Assembly: GCF_002812085.1 (NCBI RefSeq)
Contig: NZ_NPDM01000002.1
Location: forward strand, 620,001 to 684,000
Reading direction: 5' to 3'
Origin: Leptospira levettii
GTDB lineage: Bacteria > Spirochaetota > Leptospiria > Leptospirales > Leptospiraceae
Length of the DNA stretch: 64,000 nucleotides
Position 1 is the first letter of the stretch; the number at the start of each line of letters is the position of its first letter. Shown in pieces: positions 16,215 through 24,855 of the stretch. A program made the translations under genes and the position numbers. Below the pieces are notes generated by a model. It worked only from the letters and a program-made list of their open reading frames with translations, was not told the origin of the DNA and did not search any database.

Positions 16215-18144
16215 AATTGCCGCTGTTTCACTGAATACGACCCCTCTTGATTTTTTAGGCAATTTTGAAAGTATCGTTTCTGCCATCCAAAACAAAGAAT
16301 CAGAAGATGCCGATCTCATCCTGTTTCCAGAACTTTGTATTTCAGGGTATGGTTGTGAAGATGCATTTTACCGACCAAGTCTTTGGGAAAAATCAATCGA
16401 TGTTCTAAACAAAATCAAAACCATTTCTCCCAAACAAGTGATAGTGGTTGGCCTTCCTCTTTTTGTAGATTCATTTTTGTACAATTGTATGGCGGTTTTG
16501 TATGATGGTAAAATCCAAGCACTTGTTCCCAAACTCAATTTGGCAAATACAGGCGTACATTATGAACGGCGTTGGTTCCACTCACCACAATCATTTACAA
16601 AGAAACGGATCACCATTGGGGATACAGAAATACCCTTTGGCCATTTTTTGTTTGCAATGAAAAACTTCACCTTCGCGATTGAAATTTGTGAAGACAGTTG
16701 GTCTACTCAGAAACCCTCTCTGTTTTATAATTTATCAGGTGTGGATGTTGTTCTTTCACCAGGTGCTTCCCATTTTGCGATGGGAAAACAAAATACCCGT
16801 AGGCAAATTTTTAAAGAAACAAGCCGTAACCAAAACAATTTACAAGTCTTTACCAATCTCTGTGGAAATGAATCGGGAAGGATCATCTTTGAAGGGGGTG
16901 CATTTTTTACTTCTTGTGGTTCTATTTTAAAAGAAGGCCCAAGATTACACTTCACTCCTTTTGCCATCACGAGTTTTTCCTTTGATCCAAATGAAATGAA
17001 AGCTTCCAAAGCAAGGAATTTACGAGAACCAAATCCTAAACCCGACGGAAACGAACTCACCACAATCAACTTAAAACCAAATGGACAAAATGGAAAAGAA
17101 TCCCGAGTGAACTTCCAAATTTTAGACAAACGTGGGGAAGAGAAGTGGGAAAATCTTGTTTCGACAGAATCCTTAAGCCCTTTTGAAGAATTCACAAAAG
17201 CAGTTTGCCTTGGGTTATTTGACTATTTGCGAAAATCCAAAACTAAAGGGTATACCCTCTCACTCTCTGGTGGGGCCGATAGTGCAACCTGTGCCCTACT
17301 TGTTTCCACGATGGTATCGATTGCCAAAGAAGAAAATGGTGAATCCATATTCACCAAACTTGGGTTAACCGAAAAAAATCTCCTGGTTACTTTGTACCAA
17401 AAAACAAAAAATAATTCACCCATCACGGAAGAAATCGCAAAATCCTTAAGCGAAGAATTGGGATGTGAATACCATTCGATATCCATCGATGAAATGGTTT
17501 CCAGTTCCGTTTCCATCATCGAATCGGTAAAGGGAACCAAACTCAATTGGAAAGAACATGACTTAGCTTTACAAAACATCCAAGCAAGGGTGCGTTCTCC
17601 ACTCATTTGGTTACTGGCAAACCTAAATGGGCATCTCCTACTTTCCACAGGGAACAGAAGTGAAGCAGCTGTTGGTTACACAACGATGGATGGAGATTCT
17701 TCAGGTTCCATTGCCCCACTTGCTGGTGTGAGTAAGGAATTTTTACTCGACTGGTTAGATGATATCCAAAAGGGAAACAATCGATACATCACTCCGAAAC
17801 AATCTATTCAGATGTTACGAAATACAAAACCAACTGCTGAGTTGAAACCTCTCGCCGAACACCAAGAAGATGAAAAGGATCTCATGCCATATCCCATCCT
17901 CAATTCCATTGAACGGAAATTGGTGTACTTGGGAATGGAAGAATCCAATGTCTTAGATGAGTTAAGAAGAGAATTCCCCTGGGAACGAGAGGACAATTTA
18001 TTCGGTTATGTCCAAAAATTCAAAAAACTATTTGGGATTTCGCAATGGAAAAGAGAAAGGCTCCCTCCCTCTTTCCATTTGGATGAGTATGGACTAGATC
18101 CTAAATCCAGTTACCGGTATCCAATTCTTTCAAACGAAACTTAA
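16201..18144 (+). CDS. nadE: Glutamine-dependent NAD+ synthase
   Basis: 647 residues from the ATG at 16201; an upstream in-frame GTG at 16165 lies deeper within waaA and is less likely. The N-terminal nitrilase-type glutaminase has Glu in FPELCISGYG, Lys in LVPKLNLAN and the nucleophile Cys in AIEICEDSW. The C-terminal synthetase has the PP-loop YTLSLSGGADSATCALL. It amidates NaAD to NAD+ using glutamine. The length matches two-domain NadE. It converges with the 18141 gene, overlapping by 4 nt. Confidence 0.96.
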   Translation: MTKSKIAAVSLNTTPLDFLGNFESIVSAIQNKESEDADLILFPELCISGYGCEDAFYRPSLWEKSIDVLNKIKTISPKQVIVVGLPLFVDSFLYNCMAVLYDGKIQALVPKLNLANTGVHYERRWFHSPQSFTKKRITIGDTEIPFGHFLFAMKNFTFAIEICEDSWSTQKPSLFYNLSGVDVVLSPGASHFAMGKQNTRRQIFKETSRNQNNLQVFTNLCGNESGRIIFEGGAFFTSCGSILKEGPRLHFTPFAITSFSFDPNEMKASKARNLREPNPKPDGNELTTINLKPNGQNGKESRVNFQILDKRGEEKWENLVSTESLSPFEEFTKAVCLGLFDYLRKSKTKGYTLSLSGGADSATCALLVSTMVSIAKEENGESIFTKLGLTEKNLLVTLYQKTKNNSPITEEIAKSLSEELGCEYHSISIDEMVSSSVSIIESVKGTKLNWKEHDLALQNIQARVRSPLIWLLANLNGHLLLSTGNRSEAAVGYTTMDGDSSGSIAPLAGVSKEFLLDWLDDIQKGNNRYITPKQSIQMLRNTKPTAELKPLAEHQEDEKDLMPYPILNSIERKLVYLGMEESNVLDELRREFPWEREDNLFGYVQKFKKLFGISQWKRERLPPSFHLDEYGLDPKSSYRYPILSNET

Positions 18145-18836
18145 GTAGGTGGTGGAAGTCCTGCTTTTGCATAAGCACTGGCAGCTTCTTTTTCGATTTG
18201 TTCGTTTTGGAATTGGATGTTTTTTAATATCTCTTGGAACTTTTTATCCATTTCAGGATCATCCCCACCTTGAGATTCGATGAGATAATTAATGATCTCA
18301 AGTCGATCCTTTCCTTGTTTTCGCACATGCCCGTAATACGTGGTTAAATCGGAAGCATTTGCATTACCACCAAACACTGAATTAGTGGCTCGAGTGAGTT
18401 TTTGATTGAACTCAGCTTGTTTTTTCTTTTCTTCTGCCGTCATTCGTTTTGGAATGAGGTCATTGTCAGGGAATTGTTCTCTTAATTCCTCAAAGGCTTG
18501 CATTGCTTCAGGAGGATATGGTTTTCCTGTTTGGGGGTTAATCGGAATTTCTCCTGATTCCCCAGCTGCAATGTTTGGGTCATCTTCATACCGCATCCCA
18601 CCCGCATTGTAATAATCGGAATCAAAGATGGAACCCGAGTCTTCTCCACGAACTCCCAATCGATTTGTGCCTTTGGGATTGTTCGAACCTCCTCCGAATA
18701 AAGCAAGGGCCTGCGAACTTCTTTCTTTTTTACGACGGAGCTCATCTTCATCCTCACCACCGAGCATAAGGAGGATGAGAAAAAAAAGCCCAATGAGGGA
18801 AATGGAGACAAAGAGTAATTTTTTTTGGATTCCCAT
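18141..18836 (-). CDS. Single-span membrane protein of unknown function
   Basis: 231 residues from an ATG at 18836, with AGGAA about 9 nt upstream. One N-terminal membrane helix (LLFVSISLIGLFFLILLMLG) is followed by a charged stretch, a Gly/Asn-rich low-complexity region and a more ordered, helical C-terminal half (EEKKKQAEFNQKLTRA to the end). The C-terminus points to the periplasm if the usual positive-inside rule holds. No family recognised. It diverges from the lipoprotein gene at 18879. Confidence 0.7.
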   Translation of the reverse strand: MGIQKKLLFVSISLIGLFFLILLMLGGEDEDELRRKKERSSQALALFGGGSNNPKGTNRLGVRGEDSGSIFDSDYYNAGGMRYEDDPNIAAGESGEIPINPQTGKPYPPEAMQAFEELREQFPDNDLIPKRMTAEEKKKQAEFNQKLTRATNSVFGGNANASDLTTYYGHVRKQGKDRLEIINYLIESQGGDDPEMDKKFQEILKNIQFQNEQIEKEAASAYAKAGLPPPT

Positions 18837-18878
18837 AGATTGAATTCCTGAAAACTTGGAAGGGAAACGAGAAATAGA

Positions 18879-19619
18879 ATGCGTTTTCCCTCTTTACATC
18901 CAATTTACTATATCTGCGTATCTTTTCTCTCTTTTTTTCATTGTGGAGTGAACACAGACACCCCGGTAGCCCCATTTGTATTTTTAGTGCCACCCAATGT
19001 TCCACAGCTCCTTTCTGTGGTTGCAGTGAATAGTAACATCACAAACGACTTCCAAACTGATATTCTCAATTATAATGCTGACCCAAGACCTGAATACATT
19101 CTGAAATACTATGTTACCAATAGAGAACCTCAGTTTGTTGGGTATAATTTGTATGTGACAACCGCCTTCCCTGGGATCATCCAAACTGTCCAAGGAGAAT
19201 GGTTAGAAGATGGGGTACAACCCAGTTTCCCACATTTGCCATATGAAGCTTCCACTTCTTCCAGTCGGATCATGGTCAAACGGATTCGGTTTGCCGTCCC
19301 ACCCCCTGGGACTGAATTTTTCCAAAAATGCCAAATCTACAACTTCACCATTCGTGCCATGCTGACAGGGGGTCTTATTTCCAATCCATCAGCTGCTGTG
19401 AGCACATGTGCCATTCCCAACCGAGTGAATGACATCCAAACTCTATGTTCTGTTGGTGTAGGTTGTAATACAACTATCTGTTCCAATCCTGCTTGTACAA
19501 CCCCATCCTCTTGTGCGTTAGGAACTGCTTGTAACCCTTGCACCAAGGGGAATAATGATTTGGGTTGTACTTGTCCTGCGGGACAATCTCCTCCTGGGTG
19601 CCAGTACGTTGGCCCATAA
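18879..19619 (+). CDS. Lipoprotein with a cysteine-rich C-terminus
   Basis: 246 residues. The signal sequence ends in SFLSFFHCGVN, a plausible spirochaetal lipobox with Cys near 22. The central 150 residues are beta-rich with no familiar motif. The last about 65 residues contain some twelve Cys spaced every 3-8 residues (VGVGCNTTICSNPACTT, ACNPCTKG, GCTCPAGQ), resembling a disulfide-bonded EGF-like or knottin-like tail. Probably exposed outside the cytoplasm. Its 3' end overlaps the rsmI reading frame by up to 65 nt. Confidence 0.72.
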   Translation: MRFPSLHPIYYICVSFLSFFHCGVNTDTPVAPFVFLVPPNVPQLLSVVAVNSNITNDFQTDILNYNADPRPEYILKYYVTNREPQFVGYNLYVTTAFPGIIQTVQGEWLEDGVQPSFPHLPYEASTSSSRIMVKRIRFAVPPPGTEFFQKCQIYNFTIRAMLTGGLISNPSAAVSTCAIPNRVNDIQTLCSVGVGCNTTICSNPACTTPSSCALGTACNPCTKGNNDLGCTCPAGQSPPGCQYVGP

Positions 19620-20331
19620 ACGCGAATCCGGAAATTTATATGTTGTGGCCACTCCCATTGGGAATATGGGAGACATCACCCTTCGAGCCATCGAGGTTTT
19701 CAAAGAGGTAGAACTTGTACTTTGTGAATCCACGAAGGAAACCAAGTCCCTTTTCCACAAACTCGGGATCGTGACTCCTGTCCTTGCCCTTTACAAAGAC
19801 CATTCCGAATCTCCGTATGCCAATGTCCTCGACCAATTGAAAAAAGGGAAATCCATGGCACTTGTTTCCGATGCAGGAACCCCAGGTGTTTCCGATCCGG
19901 GAAGCCAAATGGTTCGCACCGCAAGGGAAAATGGAATTGCGATCATCCCCGTTCCAGGTGCGTCCGCCTTAACTGCTCTCCTTTCTGTTTCTGGGTTCCA
20001 AGTGAATCCTACTTATTTTTTAGGTTTTCTCTCTGAAAAACCGAGTAAAAAACGCCGAGAATTAGAGAAGGCAAAGGAAATTGAGGGACTGATCGTCTTC
20101 TATGAATCTGTCCACAAACTCCCAAGGTTATACCCTCTACTCGAGGAATTGTACCCCGAAACAGAGGTTCTTGTGGGAAGGGAGTTGACAAAGGCCTTCG
20201 AAGAGGTACTTTATTATGCAAATCCAAGGGAATTGGCAGAAAAACCTCCCAATGCGAAGGGAGAATTTGTATTTCTCTTAAACCATCGAAAAAAATCACT
20301 TAAGGGAAATTCAGATTCCTCCGATATGTGA
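19555..20331 (+). CDS. rsmI: 16S rRNA (cytidine-1402-2'-O)-methyltransferase
   Basis: The core begins GNLYVVATPIGNMGDITLRA and carries VSDAGTPGVSDPG and VPGASALTALLSVSGF, the tetrapyrrole-methylase-type AdoMet site of RsmI. It 2'-O-methylates C1402 in the decoding centre. The start is uncertain. The ATG at 19555 has AAGGGG 4 nt upstream but gives about 26 extra residues and overlaps the lipoprotein gene by 65 nt. A TTG at 19609 gives the usual family N-terminus and an 11-nt overlap. Confidence 0.92.
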   Translation: MIWVVLVLRDNLLLGASTLAHKRESGNLYVVATPIGNMGDITLRAIEVFKEVELVLCESTKETKSLFHKLGIVTPVLALYKDHSESPYANVLDQLKKGKSMALVSDAGTPGVSDPGSQMVRTARENGIAIIPVPGASALTALLSVSGFQVNPTYFLGFLSEKPSKKRRELEKAKEIEGLIVFYESVHKLPRLYPLLEELYPETEVLVGRELTKAFEEVLYYANPRELAEKPPNAKGEFVFLLNHRKKSLKGNSDSSDM

Positions 20332-20352
20332 TGTAGGAAGAGGACTAAATAT

Positions 20353-20679
20353 ATGAACATCGATAAAGTAGGTCGAGTTGGTGGTTACGGTTACGAACCA
20401 AAAAAACCACAAGGGCCAAAGGAAACAGAATCCCAAACACCGGTAGATACAATTTCGATCTCCGATGCAGCTAAAAAAATTGCTTCGGAAGCAAAACTCC
20501 AAGCAGAAGTAAAACAAATTGCAAAACAAATTGTTCAAGCTCCTCCAGAAGAGGATCGCACTGAAAAAATCAAAGCGATCAAAGAACGATTGAAAAACGG
20601 AGACTATGACACTCTTTCACCAGAGATGTTAGATAAAATTTCCGACCAAATTGCAACGTCTTTCCTCGGACAACAGTAA
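20353..20679 (+). CDS. flgM: FlgM-like anti-sigma-28 factor
   Basis: 108 residues, start ATG with GAGGA about 7 nt upstream. The N-terminal half is Pro/Lys-rich and probably disordered, with the phrase VDTISISDAAKKIASEA. The C-terminal helices KIKAIKERLKNGDYDTLSPE and KISDQIATSFLG match the FlgM sigma-binding region. FlgM holds FliA inactive until the flagellar hook is complete. Other flagellar-type genes (FlaA-like at 14187, FliG-C-like at 22179) lie nearby, which supports the call. A hairpin with a T-run follows the stop. Confidence 0.72.
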   Translation: MNIDKVGRVGGYGYEPKKPQGPKETESQTPVDTISISDAAKKIASEAKLQAEVKQIAKQIVQAPPEEDRTEKIKAIKERLKNGDYDTLSPEMLDKISDQIATSFLGQQ

Positions 20680-20709
20680 AAAGGACAGGTGGTGAGGGAT
20701 CCTTTTTTA
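20678..20709 (+). terminator. Rho-independent terminator after flgM
   Basis: AAAAAGGA (from 20678) pairs with TCCTTTTT (from 20700) around a 14-nt loop, and the second arm runs into a T tract. A flanking AGGACA/TGTCCT pair could extend or compete with the stem. It starts at the flgM stop codon and would separate flgM from the ADH-like gene. Confidence 0.55.
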
Positions 20710-20762
20710 TTGTCCTCTCCGAGGATTTCTCACGCTTCGCTTATTCATAGTTAGGGGATCAT

Positions 20763-21929
20763 ATGCCAGTTCTCCCCGAATGGATCAATTTTCAATTTCC
20801 TCCGAAAATACATTTTGAAATCGATTGTGGTTATAAACTCGGTTCCTTTGTCAAAAACATTGGATCGAGAGTTGTACTCATTACCACACAAAAAGAGTTA
20901 GAAAACTCGGAAGAACTTTCCATTATCAAAACCAGTTTAGAAAAACACGCAGAAGGTGTGATCATTTATGATGACATTGTTGACCGTGTTCATTTCAAAG
21001 ACTTAGATACTTGTGCTCATTTTTTACGAATCTCCAATGCCGATTGTGTGGTAGCCTACGGTTCCTTTGAATCGATGAACGCTGGTAAAGCGGCATCTCT
21101 ACTCGCAACAAACGACTTGTTTGCAGAAGAACTTCTTGTAGGAAGAAAACAACCCAAGAAAAAAGGCCTTCCTCTTGTGGTTGTTCCCACAAAACCCCTA
21201 CTCGGAAATGAGTGTTCTCCATTTTTCTCCATTGTAGATGACAAAGACAAAAACAGAAAGTACTTCGCTCATGAATGGGCTTTCCCCGAACTCATTGTTT
21301 CTGATCCCAAAATTGGTGCGGGAATGTCTAGCTCAGAAACAGCAAAAACAGGAATCTCCATTTTATCAGCTGCAGTCGATAGCATTCTCTCTAAGTATGC
21401 AAACGAAATCACTTCTTCCACTGCGTTACGTTCCATCGAACTCATTTCGAAAAACATTGTACCTGCCATTCGGGAACCAAGAAACTTAGGACCAAAAAAC
21501 TCCATTTATGCGGCAAGTTTACTGGCAGGGATTGCCCAATCCACAAGTAGCCTTGGACTCTGTTATGCCCTTTCTTTGGCAGTGACAACTGTTACTAACT
21601 TAGATATCTTTCAAAGTATGTCGATCCTACTCCCACACGTTATGGAATACAACCTAACTTCTTCTGCTGGTAAGTATGTAATGATCGCAAGAGCCCTTGA
21701 TGAAGATGTGACAAACATTTCCGTGATTGAAGCGGCGATCAAAGCGGTGGAAGGGATCCGAAAAATTTATCTCGAATTACGGATCCCACAACGTCTCTCT
21801 GAGTATGAAGTGAAAAAAATCGACTTACCTGGGATTGCGACACTTGCTGCAACGTATTCATTTCTTGATTGTCTTCCAAGAGAACTTCCTAAAAATGAAA
21901 TCGAAACCATCCTCGTGGCTGCGTTTTAG
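20763..21929 (+). CDS. Iron-containing alcohol dehydrogenase-like protein lacking most metal ligands
   Basis: 388 residues, the usual length for group III ADH. The C-terminal helical half follows the family closely (AASLLAGIAQSTSSLGLCYAL, ILLPHVMEYN). The metal ligands do not: the Asp is kept (Asp206), but the expected His are Ser210, Leu272 and Ile282 by my alignment. The NAD loop GGGSxxDxAK reads YGSFESMNAGKAA, and the usual PTTAGTGSE reads PTKPLLGNE. A classical metal-dependent dehydrogenase activity therefore looks unlikely. It may be a binding, structural or otherwise repurposed protein. It is followed within 7 nt by two small-overlap genes. Confidence 0.75.
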   Translation: MPVLPEWINFQFPPKIHFEIDCGYKLGSFVKNIGSRVVLITTQKELENSEELSIIKTSLEKHAEGVIIYDDIVDRVHFKDLDTCAHFLRISNADCVVAYGSFESMNAGKAASLLATNDLFAEELLVGRKQPKKKGLPLVVVPTKPLLGNECSPFFSIVDDKDKNRKYFAHEWAFPELIVSDPKIGAGMSSSETAKTGISILSAAVDSILSKYANEITSSTALRSIELISKNIVPAIREPRNLGPKNSIYAASLLAGIAQSTSSLGLCYALSLAVTTVTNLDIFQSMSILLPHVMEYNLTSSAGKYVMIARALDEDVTNISVIEAAIKAVEGIRKIYLELRIPQRLSEYEVKKIDLPGIATLAATYSFLDCLPRELPKNEIETILVAAF

Positions 21930-21936
21930 GAAAATT

Positions 21937-22182
21937 TTGATCCAACTCACAGAATTTGAACAAAGACTCTTAGAAACATTTTCCTTAAGTGATAGAGATG
22001 CAAGGCGTTTGCAAAGAGTGATCCAAGACTTATCGATTGTGGTTGGGATGGAACACGAAGAGATCTTTGACTTTATGCGTTTTGGTGTAGACCAGGAGTT
22101 GGAAATTTTAAAAAAAGATTACAACTGGGAACACTTTCGCATTCGCATCCAAAAGAAATTAAAAAAATCCCCACCTGTTTGA
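21937..22182 (+). CDS. Small helical protein of unknown function
   Basis: About 81 residues from a TTG at 21937 placed 6 nt after TAGGA, the stop and ribosome-binding region of the previous gene; an ATG at 21895 would overlap that gene. The sequence is charged and helical (EFEQRLLETFSLSDRDARRL, EEIFDFMRFGVDQELE) and ends in a basic tail. No motif recognised. It links the ADH-like and FliG-C-like genes by close spacing and a 4-nt overlap. Confidence 0.6.
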   Translation: MIQLTEFEQRLLETFSLSDRDARRLQRVIQDLSIVVGMEHEEIFDFMRFGVDQELEILKKDYNWEHFRIRIQKKLKKSPPV

Positions 22183-23357
22183 TTTACCTCCAAGGAAACA
22201 ATACCCATTTTTTTTTAGCAGACTTAGATTCTGTTGCTCGTTTTGTGGCTTCTCCCGATCCCTTTTACCCAATTCCTATCAAAAAAATCCCATCACTGCC
22301 TTCTGTATCTACTGATCCGATTCTATTCCCACGTTTTTTATACAATCTTCAATATGCCCGCCAAACTTTTGATAGGACAGCTGTCTCCACTCCTCCCTAC
22401 TACAATAGTCCCGACCAAAAAACAGATTTTTTCCAAAAACCAAAACCAGGATTTTTACCCACCAAACGAACTATTGGTGGAACAAAACAAACCAAAACAG
22501 ATTTGGTACGGAGCAAACGGGACAAGTTCAATCAAACAAAATACTTATCCCTTCGAGACATCGTAAACCCTGAGTTTGATGAATCCATGGTGCTAAAGGA
22601 AATAGATTCCTTGTACATGGACAAAAAAAGTAAACTCTACTTAAATCGACTCGTTGCCATCCTTTATTCTGGAACCAAAGAAGAAGAAATGAGAATTGTA
22701 ACAAACCTCTTTCGGTTTGAAACAGACTTTGCATTTTTTTTAAGCAAACAAATGTTCACGGTGGAACTCATACCTCTTATCCATGGACTCTTTTTGCAAG
22801 AAATACTCCGCACACATGATGAACGGTATTTTCATTTTATTCTACCTAAACTTTCCCCACCTGTTTTAGGAGTGATTCGAAGATCCATCTCCAAAAACAA
22901 AATGAAACAAATTGAATCTGCACCCAGCGTTAAACCACCTGAAGGTGAAGATTTAATTTCCATCATCGAATCAGAACTTTATAAACGATTTGCGAGGAAT
23001 TTGTATTATGAAGAAGGAACCATCTTCACTTACAGAGAAGATGGTGATGAAAATGGAAAAGAAACCATAGCTTTTGAGGATTCCAAACGATTTGATTTTT
23101 GTGTGAATGGTGAGTTTTTAGAATTTTATGGGAAAACAAAAACCAAACTATTTTTCAAAACCAAAGATTGGATGGAAACCATTCGATTTGATTTTTTTCT
23201 CACAAGAAAAGAAATCGAAACAAAAGAATTCCACCGTTTGCCAAAGGACCTCATCCTTGAGATCCCTTATTATGAAACGGGTTTGTTCCTGGTAGGGGCT
23301 GGGATCACCAAACCAAAACAATGTTTTGAATTTTCACTGTTATGGTTTGATTACTAA
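22179..23357 (+). CDS. Protein with a FliG C-terminal-like domain
   Basis: 392 residues from a TTG overlapping the previous stop (TTGA). The first about 140 residues are Pro/Lys-rich and not conserved in appearance. Residues about 150-245 follow the FliG motor domain: FFLSKQMFTVELIPLI aligns with the MFxFED segment, FLQEILR with IQxxLRE, and IRRSISKNKMKQI with the NMSxR helix. The last about 130 residues have no known match. FliG forms the rotor ring that takes torque from MotA. A free-standing FliG-C copy beside flgM may act at the motor or elsewhere. The alignment was done by eye, so the call is moderate. Confidence 0.55.
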   Translation: MIYLQGNNTHFFLADLDSVARFVASPDPFYPIPIKKIPSLPSVSTDPILFPRFLYNLQYARQTFDRTAVSTPPYYNSPDQKTDFFQKPKPGFLPTKRTIGGTKQTKTDLVRSKRDKFNQTKYLSLRDIVNPEFDESMVLKEIDSLYMDKKSKLYLNRLVAILYSGTKEEEMRIVTNLFRFETDFAFFLSKQMFTVELIPLIHGLFLQEILRTHDERYFHFILPKLSPPVLGVIRRSISKNKMKQIESAPSVKPPEGEDLISIIESELYKRFARNLYYEEGTIFTYREDGDENGKETIAFEDSKRFDFCVNGEFLEFYGKTKTKLFFKTKDWMETIRFDFFLTRKEIETKEFHRLPKDLILEIPYYETGLFLVGAGITKPKQCFEFSLLWFDY

Positions 23358-24854
23358 TTAATTTCCAGTTTTAACCCTACTGATTGCAGAATTCCATTTA
23401 TCAATTTCTTCTTTTCGTTCTGCCTCTTTCATTTTTGGTGTGAACTGAGTGGTTTTGGTTTCTTCTTTTCGCAGATGTGCTACTGATTTGAAAAACCCTC
23501 GTTCAAGGCCGGCTAAATAGGCTGCACCAAGGACCGTTGTATCCACGTTTTGTGGCCTTATGACTTTTGTTCCTAAGATGTCTGCTTGGAATTGCATAAG
23601 CCAAGCGTTTGCAGTTGCCCCGCCATCCACTCGTAAAAACTTAAGTGGTTTTCCTGTTTCTTTTTCCATCGCATTGGCCAGTTCGTATGATTGTAAAGCG
23701 ATTGCCTTTAGGGCAGCCCTTGTGATCTGAGCTGGTGTTGTGTCACGAGAGAGTCCAAAGATGGCTCCACGTGCCTCTTGGTCCCAATGAGGGGCACCAA
23801 GTCCCGCAAAAGCAGGAACAAAAACAACATCATCTTTTGTTTTAATCGACTTAACCAATTTTTCAGAGTCTTTGGAGTATTTAAAAAATTCTAAATTGTC
23901 TCGGAGGAACTGAACAACAGCTCCACCAATAAACACAGATCCCTCTAAACAATAGACGGTTTTCCCTTCAGGACCGAGTGCCAGTGTGGTGATAAGACCT
24001 TGGTTTGAAATTCGGAATTCATCCCCAACATTGAAGAGTAAAAAACAACCGGTTCCATATGTGTTTTTTGCTTCCCCTGGTTCTGTGCATAACTGCCCAA
24101 ATAAAGCACCTTGTTGGTCACCTACAAGGGAAGAGATTGGAATTCCATCAGGGATGGATTTAACATTCGATGTAAACCCAAATAGGTTTTTAGAATTAAA
24201 GGCTTTCGGCAACATCGACATGGGAACTTTTAAAATCTTACAAAGTTCTTCATCCCATTCCTTGGTCTGGATATTGAAGAGTAAGGTACGCGATGCATTG
24301 GTATGATCGGTTTTGTGTTCTTTGTGGCCAGTGAGTTTGTACAATAACCAAGTATCGATGGTTCCAAAAAGTAAGTCACCACGTTCTGCTCTTTCTCTTG
24401 CTCCTTTCACATTGTCGAGGATCCATTGGATTTTGGTTCCTGAAAAGTATGCATCTAACACAAGTCCTGTTTTGTTACGGAAGTTAGAATCTAGGCTTTG
24501 TTTTTTTAAATCCTTACAGATATCGGATGTCCTTCGGCATTGCCAAACGATCGCATTATAAACTGGTTTTCCTGTTTTTTTATCCCAAACAACGGATGTT
24601 TCCCGTTGGTTGGTAATCCCAATGGCAATGGCATCTTTGGGATTTAATTTTCCATTTTTGATCGCAAGTGCGATGAGTTTTTGGGTTTTTTGCCAAATCT
24701 CTTCTGGGTCATGTTCCACCCAACCTGGTTTTGGATAGTATTGTTTGAATTCTTGGTAGGCAGATGAAATCACTTTTCCTTTGTCATTAAAACAAAATGT
24801 TCGAATCCCAGTTGTCCCCGCATCAATCCCAATGATGTAATTTTTTTTTGCCAT
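23358..24854 (-). CDS. glpK: Glycerol kinase
   Basis: 498 residues, the usual length. The start IIGIDAGTTGIRTFCFN is the FGGY-family phosphate-1 loop. WQCRRTSDIC, FGTIDTWLLYKLTG, AFAGLGAPHWD and LRVDGGATANAWLMQ are glycerol-kinase signatures. It phosphorylates glycerol to sn-glycerol-3-phosphate for lipid synthesis and carbon use. The gene lies 1 nt after the MBL gene stop, so the two are probably cotranscribed. It converges on the FliG-C-like gene. Confidence 0.97.
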   Translation of the reverse strand: MAKKNYIIGIDAGTTGIRTFCFNDKGKVISSAYQEFKQYYPKPGWVEHDPEEIWQKTQKLIALAIKNGKLNPKDAIAIGITNQRETSVVWDKKTGKPVYNAIVWQCRRTSDICKDLKKQSLDSNFRNKTGLVLDAYFSGTKIQWILDNVKGARERAERGDLLFGTIDTWLLYKLTGHKEHKTDHTNASRTLLFNIQTKEWDEELCKILKVPMSMLPKAFNSKNLFGFTSNVKSIPDGIPISSLVGDQQGALFGQLCTEPGEAKNTYGTGCFLLFNVGDEFRISNQGLITTLALGPEGKTVYCLEGSVFIGGAVVQFLRDNLEFFKYSKDSEKLVKSIKTKDDVVFVPAFAGLGAPHWDQEARGAIFGLSRDTTPAQITRAALKAIALQSYELANAMEKETGKPLKFLRVDGGATANAWLMQFQADILGTKVIRPQNVDTTVLGAAYLAGLERGFFKSVAHLRKEETKTTQFTPKMKEAERKEEIDKWNSAISRVKTGN

Positions 24855-24855
24855 T

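Noticed and set aside
22234..22566. 110-residue frame inside the FliG-C-like gene
   Set aside because: Composition and position indicate a shadow of the longer frame; no start signal.
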